A DNA stretch of 57,798 bases from an uncultured delta proteobacterium. GTDB taxonomy: Bacteria; Myxococcota_A; Polyangia; Polyangiales; Polyangiaceae. Shown here in pieces: positions 1-7,235 of this stretch. Location: positions 1 through 57,798 of the forward strand of contig CAITIQ010000547.1 in NCBI GenBank assembly GCA_903892415.1. The letters run 5' to 3'. Made by a program: the position numbers and the translations under genes. Under the pieces are notes generated by a model. That model saw only the letters and a list, made by a program, of their open reading frames with translations. It did not search any database and had not been told where the DNA came from. Position 1 is the first letter of the stretch. Every line of letters starts with the position of its first letter.

Positions 1-225
1 GAAGTGGACGGAGTGCCGTAGGCACGAAGTGAACCGGAGTGGACAGAGTCCACGAAGTGGACGGAGTGCCGTAGGCACGAAGTGAACCGGAGTGGACAGA
101 GTCCACGAAGTGGACGGAGTGCCGTAGGCACGAAGTGAACCGGAGTGGACAGAGTCCACGAAGTGGACGGAGTCCACGGAGGTCTACGGAGTCCACGGAG
201 GTCTACGGAGTGCCGTAGGCACGAA
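1..225. repeat. 53-bp tandem repeat array with internal mini-hairpins
   Basis: Three near-identical head-to-tail copies of a 53-bp unit occupy 1-53, 54-106 and 107-159, followed by a degenerate stretch (160-225) that reuses the same words. Each unit is built of short self-complementary blocks separated by purine-rich trinucleotides, for example GTGCC-gta-GGCAC and GTGGAC-aga-GTCCAC. The array starts at the window edge, so it probably extends further left. There is no convincing coding frame. Identical adjacent copies without unique spacers exclude CRISPR. Function unknown; possibly a structured intergenic repeat or a transcription-ending element. Confidence 0.85.
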
Positions 226-301
226 GTGAATGACTCGGGCCCTCTTCGACAAAACGGCCGTAGGCCCCATTCCCTTTTCGACCTTGGCTCGAGTCATTCA
301 C
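226..301. repeat. Inverted repeat, 16-bp arms
   Basis: Left arm GTGAATGACTCGGGCC (226-241) and right arm GGCTCGAGTCATTCAC (286-301) are complementary except for one position, with 44 bases between them that contain a second small palindrome (GGCC-gta-GGCC). It closes the tandem array on its right side and lies upstream of the first FIST gene. It could be a large stem-loop or terminator, or the end of a mobile repeat. There is no T-tract. The remaining 302-443 holds only the leader of the downstream gene; I see no promoter boxes I would defend. Confidence 0.6.
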
Positions 302-443
302 TCAGCAGCAGCAGCTAGCTGAACGAATCCCCGGTAGTCACAAAGTAAAGCTGCCCATGCGAAGTGCCGCTCTGGATGGCGAGCCGATCGCTTCCAGCAA
401 GCACCATGGCCCGGTTCGATCAACCCTCGGAGACAGCGAGCGC

Positions 444-1565
444 ATGAAAATCATCTCGGGCATGTCAACAAGCCTCGATGTTGACGCAGCGATTGCCGAG
501 GCCACAGCACAAGCTGCGCCCAAGCCCGACGTCGTTTTTTGTTTCGCGTCCGCGGGGCTCGACCCCGATCAAGTAGCGGCGGCTACGGCCTTTCGCTTTC
601 CCGAGAGCCTGGTGATCGGATGCACGACGGCAGGCGAAATCGTCGACGGGAAGCGGCAGACCGGTGGACTTGCCATCACGGCGATCGAGAGTCCCGAGAC
701 CCGCTGGGCAGCCAGCTGTGTGCTCTTGGCCGGCGCAACGGCGAAGTCTACGCAAGCCGCGGTCGACGAACTGTTCGACGAACTTGCGATCGACAAGAGT
801 CAGCTGGACCCGCGAAAGTACGTATGCCTGCTCTTCATCGACGGACTCTCGGCGCAAGAAGAGGCTTTTGCATCGCTCGCCGCTGACGCTCTTCACGGCA
901 TCCCGCTCGTCGGTGGCTCCGCCGGAGATGACCTAAGTTTTCGCAAGACGTTTGTCTTCTTCCAAGGCGCGGCTCTCGGCGGCCACGCGGTGATGGTCTT
1001 GTGTAAACCCGAACGTGGCTATGACCTGTTCAAGCATCAGCACTTCCTGCGCTCGACGACGTCTCTCGCGGTCACCGCCGTGGGCCACGATGGGCGACGC
1101 ATCCTCGAGTTCGACGGTCGCCCAGCGGCGGACGCCTACGCCGACGCGGTGGGCATTCCGCGCTCGGAGCTGACGAAGGAGTTCGCGTTTCTACGTCCGC
1201 TCACCCTTTCGAGCTTTGGTGACCTCTTCGTTCGCTCGGTGCGCGAGATCCACGAAGACGGGGCGATCTCCTTCTTCTGCGCTGTTGAAGAGGGCATGGT
1301 GCTCGACGTTGCACGCCACCAGGACTTCATCAGCTCGCTCGACCGTTCGGTGGACGAGTTTCTCGATCACCACCAGCGCCCTCAGCTCTTTTTTGGCTTT
1401 AATTGCATCCTGCGCGCGGTCGAGTCGGCCGGTCGCGAGCTAGGCCCGCAAGTGGCAACGTCGTGGCGCAGGCTGGCCGAGAGTTCCGTCGGCTTCGACA
1501 CCTACGGCGAGCAGTTCGGTGGCTTGCACATCAATCAGACGCTCGTTGGAGTGGCCCTTCACTAG
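444..1565 (+). CDS. FIST domain sensory protein (copy 1)
   Basis: A 373-aa cytoplasmic FIST protein: FIST_N in roughly the first 210 residues and FIST_C in the rest. The family is believed to sense small ligands, possibly amino acids, for signal-transduction systems. Family-like signatures include GCTTAGE, LVGGSAGDD, a PADAYADAVG segment in FIST_C and the terminal HINQTLVGVALH. The frame is open upstream to 357, but ATG 444 is preferred: it has GGAGAC about 10 bases upstream and gives a protein of exactly the same length as its paralogue at 1767-2888. The two copies are co-linear along their whole length. Ten bases downstream lies the kinase stub, so it is the first gene of a probable four-gene operon ending in a histidine kinase. 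The ligand is unknown. Confidence 0.9.
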   Translation: MKIISGMSTSLDVDAAIAEATAQAAPKPDVVFCFASAGLDPDQVAAATAFRFPESLVIGCTTAGEIVDGKRQTGGLAITAIESPETRWAASCVLLAGATAKSTQAAVDELFDELAIDKSQLDPRKYVCLLFIDGLSAQEEAFASLAADALHGIPLVGGSAGDDLSFRKTFVFFQGAALGGHAVMVLCKPERGYDLFKHQHFLRSTTSLAVTAVGHDGRRILEFDGRPAADAYADAVGIPRSELTKEFAFLRPLTLSSFGDLFVRSVREIHEDGAISFFCAVEEGMVLDVARHQDFISSLDRSVDEFLDHHQRPQLFFGFNCILRAVESAGRELGPQVATSWRRLAESSVGFDTYGEQFGGLHINQTLVGVALH

Positions 1566-1574
1566 GAGACGACG

Positions 1575-1751
1575 ATGCCTTCGCTCGAACAAATGACCTG
1601 GGAAGAACGCGCCCTCGCGGCAGAGAGAACGGTCACCGTGCTCAAACGTCGGGTCCACGACCTACAAAACGGCAGCCGGAAAACCCGGTTTGACCAGCAG
1701 CTCGAGGCCAAGCGCTGGCGCGAAGAGGCGACGAAGAATGCGGCCGAATAA
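1575..1751 (+). CDS. 58-aa stub homologous to the N-terminus of the downstream histidine kinase
   Basis: A short complete reading frame (ATG 1575, TAA 1749-1751) with AGGAG at 1564-1568 overlapping the stop of the preceding FIST gene. The product begins MPSLEQMTWEERALAAERTV. The kinase encoded at 2900 begins MPVYAEMSWEERAIAAAKTV, and the likeness continues through the VLKRR segment and the charged helical part. No PAS or kinase core follows; the next FIST gene starts 15 bases later. I infer that an ancestral FIST-kinase pair was duplicated in tandem and that the first kinase was deleted down to its helical N-terminus. The intact ribosome binding site and frame suggest it may still be made, perhaps as an adaptor that pairs with the full kinase. 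It could also be simple decay. Confidence 0.7.
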   Translation: MPSLEQMTWEERALAAERTVTVLKRRVHDLQNGSRKTRFDQQLEAKRWREEATKNAAE

Positions 1752-1766
1752 CCTTAGCGAGCCACG

Positions 1767-2888
1767 ATGAAGGTCCACTCAAACCGCTCAACCAACTCAG
1801 ATCTGGACGCCGCCATTACGGAGGCCACCGCAGGAGCCAATGCAGCTCCGGACGTGGTCTTCTACTTCGCTTCCTCCAGCTTCGAGCCGAAGACGCTCAG
1901 CGCCGCGATGGCGCGACGCTTCGAGCGTAGCTTGGTCGTCGGCTGCTCCACGACAGGGGAAATGCTCAACGGGGTCCGAGCCACCGGGAGCTTGAGCGTT
2001 GCAGCCGTCGAGAGCCCGGGGACCAGCTGGGCGGCGCGCGCGGTGCCGCTGCAAGGGGCTACGCCAGCACAACTTCGGAGCACGGTGGACGCCCTTTATG
2101 CGGAGCTGGGGATCGACCGCACCACCTTCGACGTGCGCAAGTACTTCTGCTTGTTGTTGATCGACGGGCTCTCCCTCAAGCAGGAGTCCTTCACAGCGAT
2201 GGCAGCCGCTGCGCTCGATGGCATTGCGCTAGTGGGTGGCTCAGCTGGAGATGACCTCAAGTTTCAAGAGACCTACGTCTTCCTTCAAGGTCAGGCGCTC
2301 AAAGACCACGCGGTGCTGATTCTTTGCGATCCCAAAGATGGCTTCACGGTCTTCAAACATCAGCACTTTCTGCGCACGACCACGTCGGTGGTCATCACCG
2401 CCGTCGACGAAACCGGCCGCCGCGTCCTCGAACTCGACGGCATAAACCCGGCGGATGCCTACGCTGACGCGCTGGGAGTCCCGCGCAACGAGCTAACCGA
2501 GGCGTTAGTGTTCGTTCATCCGATCATTCTCGCTACCGAAGGCGACCTATTTCTGCGCTCCGTGCAGAAGATCCATCCGGATGGAACCATTTCCTTCTTG
2601 AGTGCGCTCGAGGAAGGCATGGTGCTCGACATTGCCGGCCACGAAGACATGGTCTCCGCGCTCTCCAAGAGCGTTGATGAGTTCCTGTCCATCTACGGGA
2701 AGCCGAGCTTCTTCGTCGGCTTCAACTGCATACTACGCGCGCTCGAGATGTCAGGCGCCGGCGTCTCGGCGCAAGTGGCGGAGTCGTGGCGGCGTTTGGC
2801 CTGCGACTCGATCGGCTTCGATACCTACGGTGAGCAGTGTAACGGCCTCCACATCAACCAGACGCTGGTTGGCGTCGCCCTTCACTAA
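1767..2888 (+). CDS. FIST domain sensory protein (copy 2)
   Basis: 373 aa, paralogue of the protein at 444-1565 and aligned with it end to end. It carries the same landmarks: GCSTTGE, LVGGSAGDD, FKHQHFLRTTTS, NPADAYADALG and the terminal HINQTLVGVALH. Predicted soluble: FIST_N (about 1-210) then FIST_C (about 210-373). The family is thought to bind small ligands and feed a partner kinase or methyl-accepting protein. Here the gene sits 11 bases upstream of a histidine kinase with no membrane segment, so the FIST protein may supply the input. The start ATG 1767 lacks a strong ribosome binding site; translation may depend on the short upstream frame ending at 1751. Divergence between the copies suggests separate ligands or partners. 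Confidence 0.9.
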   Translation: MKVHSNRSTNSDLDAAITEATAGANAAPDVVFYFASSSFEPKTLSAAMARRFERSLVVGCSTTGEMLNGVRATGSLSVAAVESPGTSWAARAVPLQGATPAQLRSTVDALYAELGIDRTTFDVRKYFCLLLIDGLSLKQESFTAMAAAALDGIALVGGSAGDDLKFQETYVFLQGQALKDHAVLILCDPKDGFTVFKHQHFLRTTTSVVITAVDETGRRVLELDGINPADAYADALGVPRNELTEALVFVHPIILATEGDLFLRSVQKIHPDGTISFLSALEEGMVLDIAGHEDMVSALSKSVDEFLSIYGKPSFFVGFNCILRALEMSGAGVSAQVAESWRRLACDSIGFDTYGEQCNGLHINQTLVGVALH

Positions 2889-2899
2889 GGATCCCAAAC

Positions 2900-4408
2900 G
2901 TGCCCGTCTACGCAGAAATGAGCTGGGAAGAGCGCGCGATCGCAGCGGCGAAGACCGTGGCGGTGCTGAAGCGACGCATGCAACAAATGCAGAGCGGTGA
3001 AGCACGCTGCCCAATCGAACTTCAGCTCGACGAAGCCCGTCGCCGCGTCGAGGCGAACGAGCGCCGGCGAGAGCTGATGGAGCTACGCGCCACCGAGCTC
3101 GAGGCACACAAACTTAGGCTCGAGCTCGAGGTGACCGAGCGGACCCGGGCAACCCGCTCAATCATCGACAACGTGACCTTCGGCATCTTGCTGGTTGGCC
3201 GGGAAGGAGTCGTCCTTCCAGGGGCAACCCGGAGCTGCAAGCAGATCTTCGGCTACGACATCGTGGACAAGCCGCTCATCGAAGTGCTGCAAACCAGCGG
3301 CTTGACCGCCGAACGCTTCAAGCACCAGCTGCGCTCCGTATTCGAGCGCCCAGACAAGGACGGCGATGCGCTCGCGGCCCTGCCGTCGCGCTTTCACGTT
3401 GGAGACAAGAACCTTTTGGTCGAGGGCCGGGCCGTGCTCAGTGATCTGGGCACTGTCGAGCAAATCCTGTTCTCGATCTCCGACGTAACCGAGAAAACCC
3501 GGCTCGAAGAGCGGTTGCAGATCGCCCAAAAGATGGAGGCGGTCGGACAACTAGCCGCTGGCGTCGCACACGAAGTAAACACGCCAATCCAGTTCATCGG
3601 CGATGGCGTCGTCTTTCTCAAGGACGCACTGAAAGATCTCGCGCAAGCCTGGTCGATTCACCACGAGCTCTTTGCTGAGCTGCGAGCGCGCGGTGCGCTC
3701 ACGCCCGCCGATGAAGAGCTGATCACAAAGACCGCCGAACGAGCGGATGTGGACTTCTTGTTCTCGGAGGCGCCTCTCGCTGCGCAGCGCACGCTTCGCG
3801 GAGTTGGGCGCGTCGCCGAGATCGTCCGGGCGCTGCGAGCCTTCTCTCATCCCGAGTCGCACGTGGTGGAACGAGCAGACGTCAACGGCGCGATCCGCGA
3901 TGCGGTAATCGTCGCGAGTGGCGAGTACAAACACGTCGCCTGCTTAACCATGGATCTCGGGGAGCTACAGCTGGTCGAATGCAATCTCGGTGAACTCAAC
4001 CAAGTGTTCCTCAATCTGATCATCAACGCCACCCATGCTGTGGCGGACCGCAACCTTCAAGGGCTCGGCAGCATCACCGTCAGTAGCCGGGGCCATGCAG
4101 GCGGAGTGACGGTGCACATCCGAGACAACGGCGCCGGCATCCCTGAAGCGGTGCGCTCGCGGATCTTCGAGCCATTCTTCACCACAAAGCCGCTCGGCAA
4201 GGGTACCGGCCAGGGTCTCGCGCTCGCACATACCTTCATCGCGGTACACCACGGGGGCCAGCTGACTTTCGAGACCGAATGTGGCGTCGGCACCACCTTC
4301 ATCATCGAGCTTCCACTCAAGCGCCCGCGCGCGGTCAACCAGGATCGCAGCTCGAGTCGACCAGCGGGCGCTTCGAGCGATGCTTGGCTCGCCCTGACGG
4401 GAACCTGA
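2900..4408 (+). CDS. Cytoplasmic PAS sensor histidine kinase
   Basis: 502-aa orthodox histidine kinase without membrane segments. A charged helical N-terminus (about 1-82, probably a coiled coil) is followed by a PAS-like domain (about 88-197). The HisKA helix has the H-box VAHEVNTPIQF with phospho-acceptor His224. The ATP-binding domain carries the N-box NQVFLNLIINATHAV (about 366-380), DNGAGI (about 410) and GKGTGQGLAL (about 433). The start is GTG 2900 with TAAGG just upstream. It follows the FIST gene by 11 bases. No response regulator is adjacent, so the phosphotransfer target lies elsewhere. Its first 58 residues are mirrored by the stub at 1575-1751, which suggests the helical N-terminus is the FIST-coupling or dimerisation part; that is inference. 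Confidence 0.92.
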   Translation: MPVYAEMSWEERAIAAAKTVAVLKRRMQQMQSGEARCPIELQLDEARRRVEANERRRELMELRATELEAHKLRLELEVTERTRATRSIIDNVTFGILLVGREGVVLPGATRSCKQIFGYDIVDKPLIEVLQTSGLTAERFKHQLRSVFERPDKDGDALAALPSRFHVGDKNLLVEGRAVLSDLGTVEQILFSISDVTEKTRLEERLQIAQKMEAVGQLAAGVAHEVNTPIQFIGDGVVFLKDALKDLAQAWSIHHELFAELRARGALTPADEELITKTAERADVDFLFSEAPLAAQRTLRGVGRVAEIVRALRAFSHPESHVVERADVNGAIRDAVIVASGEYKHVACLTMDLGELQLVECNLGELNQVFLNLIINATHAVADRNLQGLGSITVSSRGHAGGVTVHIRDNGAGIPEAVRSRIFEPFFTTKPLGKGTGQGLALAHTFIAVHHGGQLTFETECGVGTTFIIELPLKRPRAVNQDRSSSRPAGASSDAWLALTGT

Positions 4409-4478
4409 GCGCGGCTTCGACGCGCACAAGGCCACTCTGCCCTGTTTCAGCACGCCCCGGCCGGTGTAACGTTCCGCC

Positions 4479-5522
4479 ATGGTCAAGCTCCCCGCCCCCA
4501 TTCTGAGCGCGTGGCAAGGTCTCTCCGCCGAAGCCGAGCGGTACGGCAGCGGGCTCATCAACCAGACCTTTCGCGCGGAGCTCGGAGGGCGCACGGTTAT
4601 CGTCCAGCGGCTCCACCCCACGTTCAAAGCCAGCGTGCACGTGGATATCGCGGCGGTGACGGAGCACCTCGCGAGCAAAGGCGTGACGACGCTGCGCCTC
4701 ATCCCGAGCGACGGCGGGGAGCTGTGGCAAACCGACGAAGACGGGCACGTTTGGCGCATGCTCAGCTTCTTGGACGGGGTTTCCTACGAGCGCTTCCCCT
4801 CCACCACCCACGTGCGTGAGGCCGGCCTTATGGTCGGTGCGTTTCACGCGGCGCTCAGCGACTTCGAACACGAGTACGTGCACGTACGCACCGGCATTCA
4901 TGATCTGGCCTTTCGCGAGCGCGGCTACCGTGAAGCCGAGGGCACCCACGCTTCGCATCGACTGCTAGCCGAGGTGCGCGCCGTGTTCGCTCGGCTCGAG
5001 CCGCTTCTGCAACAGACGCTGCAGTTGGGAGCCACGCCCAGCCGCCATGCGCATGGCGACCTGAAGGCCGCCAACCTCTTATTCGCAGGCGAACAGGGGC
5101 TGGCACTGGTGGATCTCGACACGGTGGCGTCGATGATGTGGGTGTTCGAGCTGGGAGATGCGCTGCGCAGCTGGTGCAACCGCGGCGCCGAAGACTCGAG
5201 CGACAGCAGCTTCAACCCGGACACCTTTCGCTTGGCGCTGAGCGGCTACGCCTCCTCAGGTGCCCGCGTGCCCGCCGACGAGGTTGCACTCTTGCCGCGC
5301 GGAGTGCTGACCATCTCGGTCGAGCTGGCCCTGCGCTTTTTGACCGACACGCTGGAGGAGCGCTATTTCGGCTTCGACGCTGCCCGCTACGCTACCCGTG
5401 GCGACCACAACCTCGCACGCAGCCGGGCGCAAACGGCCCTGGCCCTCGATCTTTCGAGCAAGCTCGCCGCGCTCGAGGTGATCGCCAAAGCAGAGCTTCA
5501 CCAAGGCTGTCACCAAGGCTGA
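4479..5522 (+). CDS. APH-fold sugar kinase, N-acetylhexosamine 1-kinase-like
   Basis: 347-aa phosphotransferase of the aminoglycoside-phosphotransferase fold. An N-terminal motif GLINQTF, then VQRLHPTFK, VTEHL and TLRLIPS, resembles the anomeric sugar kinases of the NahK group. The catalytic loop is HAHGDLKAANLLF and the metal-binding segment ALVDLDTV. Such kinases phosphorylate N-acetylhexosamines at C1 using ATP. The substrate here is not proven; other members of the fold act on choline, homoserine or antibiotics. It lies 70 bases after the histidine kinase and converges with the rhodanese gene, so it may be a single transcription unit. The C-terminus ends with a short direct repeat (HQGCHQG). 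Start ATG 4479 is chosen as the first in-frame start after the upstream gene. Confidence 0.7.
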   Translation: MVKLPAPILSAWQGLSAEAERYGSGLINQTFRAELGGRTVIVQRLHPTFKASVHVDIAAVTEHLASKGVTTLRLIPSDGGELWQTDEDGHVWRMLSFLDGVSYERFPSTTHVREAGLMVGAFHAALSDFEHEYVHVRTGIHDLAFRERGYREAEGTHASHRLLAEVRAVFARLEPLLQQTLQLGATPSRHAHGDLKAANLLFAGEQGLALVDLDTVASMMWVFELGDALRSWCNRGAEDSSDSSFNPDTFRLALSGYASSGARVPADEVALLPRGVLTISVELALRFLTDTLEERYFGFDAARYATRGDHNLARSRAQTALALDLSSKLAALEVIAKAELHQGCHQG

Positions 5523-5574
5523 CCCTGCAGCAGGACGCACGCTGCAAAAGGGCGTCTGCAGGCCAGCCCTTCCC

Positions 5575-6546
5575 TCAGCCGTACGTCATCACCAGGTTCA
5601 TCCAACACTCCTCGGAGGCCGGGTTGCGATAGGAATGGGCGACGTCAGCGGAGAACACGATCGCGTCCCCTTTGCCGAGTTCATACGACTCTTTGCCCAC
5701 CTCGAGCACCAACTTGCCGGCCGTAACAATCAGGTTCTCGCGGGTTCCCGGCGCGTGCGGCTCCGCGTCCTCGCGGCCGTAGCCAGCCAGCCAAAGCTCG
5801 TAGAACTCGACCTTGCCCTTTCCTTCCGAAGGAAACAGCGCGCGCGATGAGAAGCGCCCATCCGCGCTCACCAGCCGTTTGGCCTGGGCCTGCCGCAAGA
5901 CCTTGGTTGCGGTCGTTCCCGGCTGCGCCAACAGCACCGAAAACGGCACCTCGAACGCCGTGGCGATCTTCCACAAGGTGCTTACGCTCGGCACCGTGCG
6001 CCCAAGCTCGATCTGGCCCAAGGTCTGCCGCCCCACGCCGCTCATCCCGGCCAGGATGTCGAGCGAGTAGCCGCGCTGGGTGCGCAGCTTGCGTACGTTC
6101 TCGCCGACGATCACGTCGAACTCGGCTGGCACTTCCTCGGGGCTCACCGACGGAGCGGCGGGCGCGACCGGCTGGGCCGGTGTCTCGACTCGGTGGCCCT
6201 CGGCAACCCAGCCGGAGGTACCGCCGGCCAAGCTGTAGACCTCCGAAAGCCCGTTGGCCAGCGCGAGCTCAGCGGCGCTGTTGCTGCGACCGCCTTTGGC
6301 GCACACGAACAGCACCGGCCCCTTGAGACCGGCCGCCGCGAAGTTTTGCTTCAAATCACCGAGCGGAACCAGCCGCGCGCCGGGCAGGTGTCCCGTCGCA
6401 AACTCACTCGGCTCGCGCACGTCCACGAGCGCCACCGTGCCAGCGTCCATCAGAGCCTGCGCCTCGCGCGAACCAATCGTTCGGACCATCGCGGGCAAAG
6501 TAGCAGAGCCGATCGTTCGCGTGAACGAAGCGCGCGCTCCGGTCAC
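5575..6546 (-). CDS. Rhodanese-XRE helix-turn-helix-cupin fusion regulator
   Basis: 323 aa with three modules. An N-terminal rhodanese domain (about 20-120) has VDVREPSEF and the catalytic loop CAKGGRSN with a candidate active Cys. A helix-turn-helix of XRE type (about 145-205) reads VGENVRKLRTQRGYSLD...VGRQTLGQIELGRTVPS. A C-terminal cupin (about 235-323) contains HAPGTRENLIVTAG and a GDAIVFSADVAHSYRNP segment. XRE-cupin proteins are usually transcription regulators that sense a small ligand; an added persulfide-handling domain suggests a sulfur or thiol-redox signal. The GTG start overlaps the stop of the upstream phosphatase gene in a GTGA, implying coupling; ATG 6489 is an alternative start just before the rhodanese domain. 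It may control its own operon and the divergent Rieske gene through the 54-bp gap at 7182-7235 (inference). Confidence 0.85.
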   Translation of the reverse strand: MTGARASFTRTIGSATLPAMVRTIGSREAQALMDAGTVALVDVREPSEFATGHLPGARLVPLGDLKQNFAAAGLKGPVLFVCAKGGRSNSAAELALANGLSEVYSLAGGTSGWVAEGHRVETPAQPVAPAAPSVSPEEVPAEFDVIVGENVRKLRTQRGYSLDILAGMSGVGRQTLGQIELGRTVPSVSTLWKIATAFEVPFSVLLAQPGTTATKVLRQAQAKRLVSADGRFSSRALFPSEGKGKVEFYELWLAGYGREDAEPHAPGTRENLIVTAGKLVLEVGKESYELGKGDAIVFSADVAHSYRNPASEECWMNLVMTYG

Positions 6547-7181
6547 TCTCGAGGCTGCCGCGCCTGGCGGAAGACCCAGGCCATATCCCGACCGATCTGG
6601 TTGGCGCGCTCATCGTAGCGCGCCGCTTCCTCCGGAGTTCCATCGGCGACCTTGGGGTCCTCGTAGGGGATGGCCACGCGTGAGAGAGCGCCAACGACGA
6701 ATGGGCATGAGCCGTCTGCCTGCGAACACGTCATCACCACGACGAAGTCCTTTTCCGGGTTGGGCGGCTCGGTGTACCTCTTGGAGAAGGCCTCCACGGG
6801 CTCGGCCGCCGGGCTGAAGCGCACCGTCACGTGGGGGTTTTTGCCCTCTCCCGAGCTCAGGTCGAAGCCAAGCCGAGACAGCGCCGCGATCGCCCGCGGG
6901 TTGAAGTCCGTCGCCTCGGTTCCCCCTGAGAAGGTGCGCACCGAACCGAGCCCGAGCCGCTGTGCGGCGGCGAGCGCCAAGAGCTGCGTCATATGGCTCC
7001 TGCGCGAATTGTGCGTACAAACGAAGACGAGGTCCACCGTGCCTCGCTCACGCAGCTGTTCATCGACAGCGTCCGCGAGCTTCTTCAACCGCTCGCGGTG
7101 AGCCTCATCTCCGGATGGGCCCTCTTGCTCCCAACGAACAAAGGCGGCCTCGAGCGCTGAATTCAACGGTGTGTTCACCAC
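6543..7181 (-). CDS. Low-molecular-weight phosphatase / arsenate reductase family protein
   Basis: 212 aa from GTG 7181. The P-loop VFVCTHNSRRS carries the Cys-x5-Arg signature with nucleophile Cys55, and a C-terminal acidic segment PYEDPKV fits the general-acid loop of the low-molecular-weight tyrosine phosphatase fold. Thioredoxin-coupled arsenate reductases share this fold. A further Cys lies in MTCSQADGSCPF, so a redox role is possible, but sequence alone cannot separate phosphatase from arsenate reductase. The frame stays open to 7670 because it runs antisense to the Rieske gene; starts inside that gene are rejected. It is the first gene of a two-gene operon with the rhodanese-XRE-cupin regulator. 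No arsenite efflux gene is in the window. Confidence 0.75.
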   Translation of the reverse strand: MVNTPLNSALEAAFVRWEQEGPSGDEAHRERLKKLADAVDEQLRERGTVDLVFVCTHNSRRSHMTQLLALAAAQRLGLGSVRTFSGGTEATDFNPRAIAALSRLGFDLSSGEGKNPHVTVRFSPAAEPVEAFSKRYTEPPNPEKDFVVVMTCSQADGSCPFVVGALSRVAIPYEDPKVADGTPEEAARYDERANQIGRDMAWVFRQARQPRE

Positions 7182-7235
7182 AGAACGCGACCTAGCCGCG
7201 ACCTCGAGTGCAAGCAATGCCCTATCCTGCGCCGC

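Noticed and set aside
1..225. CRISPR array
   Set aside because: Copies are directly adjacent with no unique spacers, and there are no cas genes in the window.
357..443. Upstream start for the first FIST gene
   Set aside because: It adds 29 residues absent from the otherwise equal-length paralogue; ATG 444 has a GGAGAC ribosome binding site.
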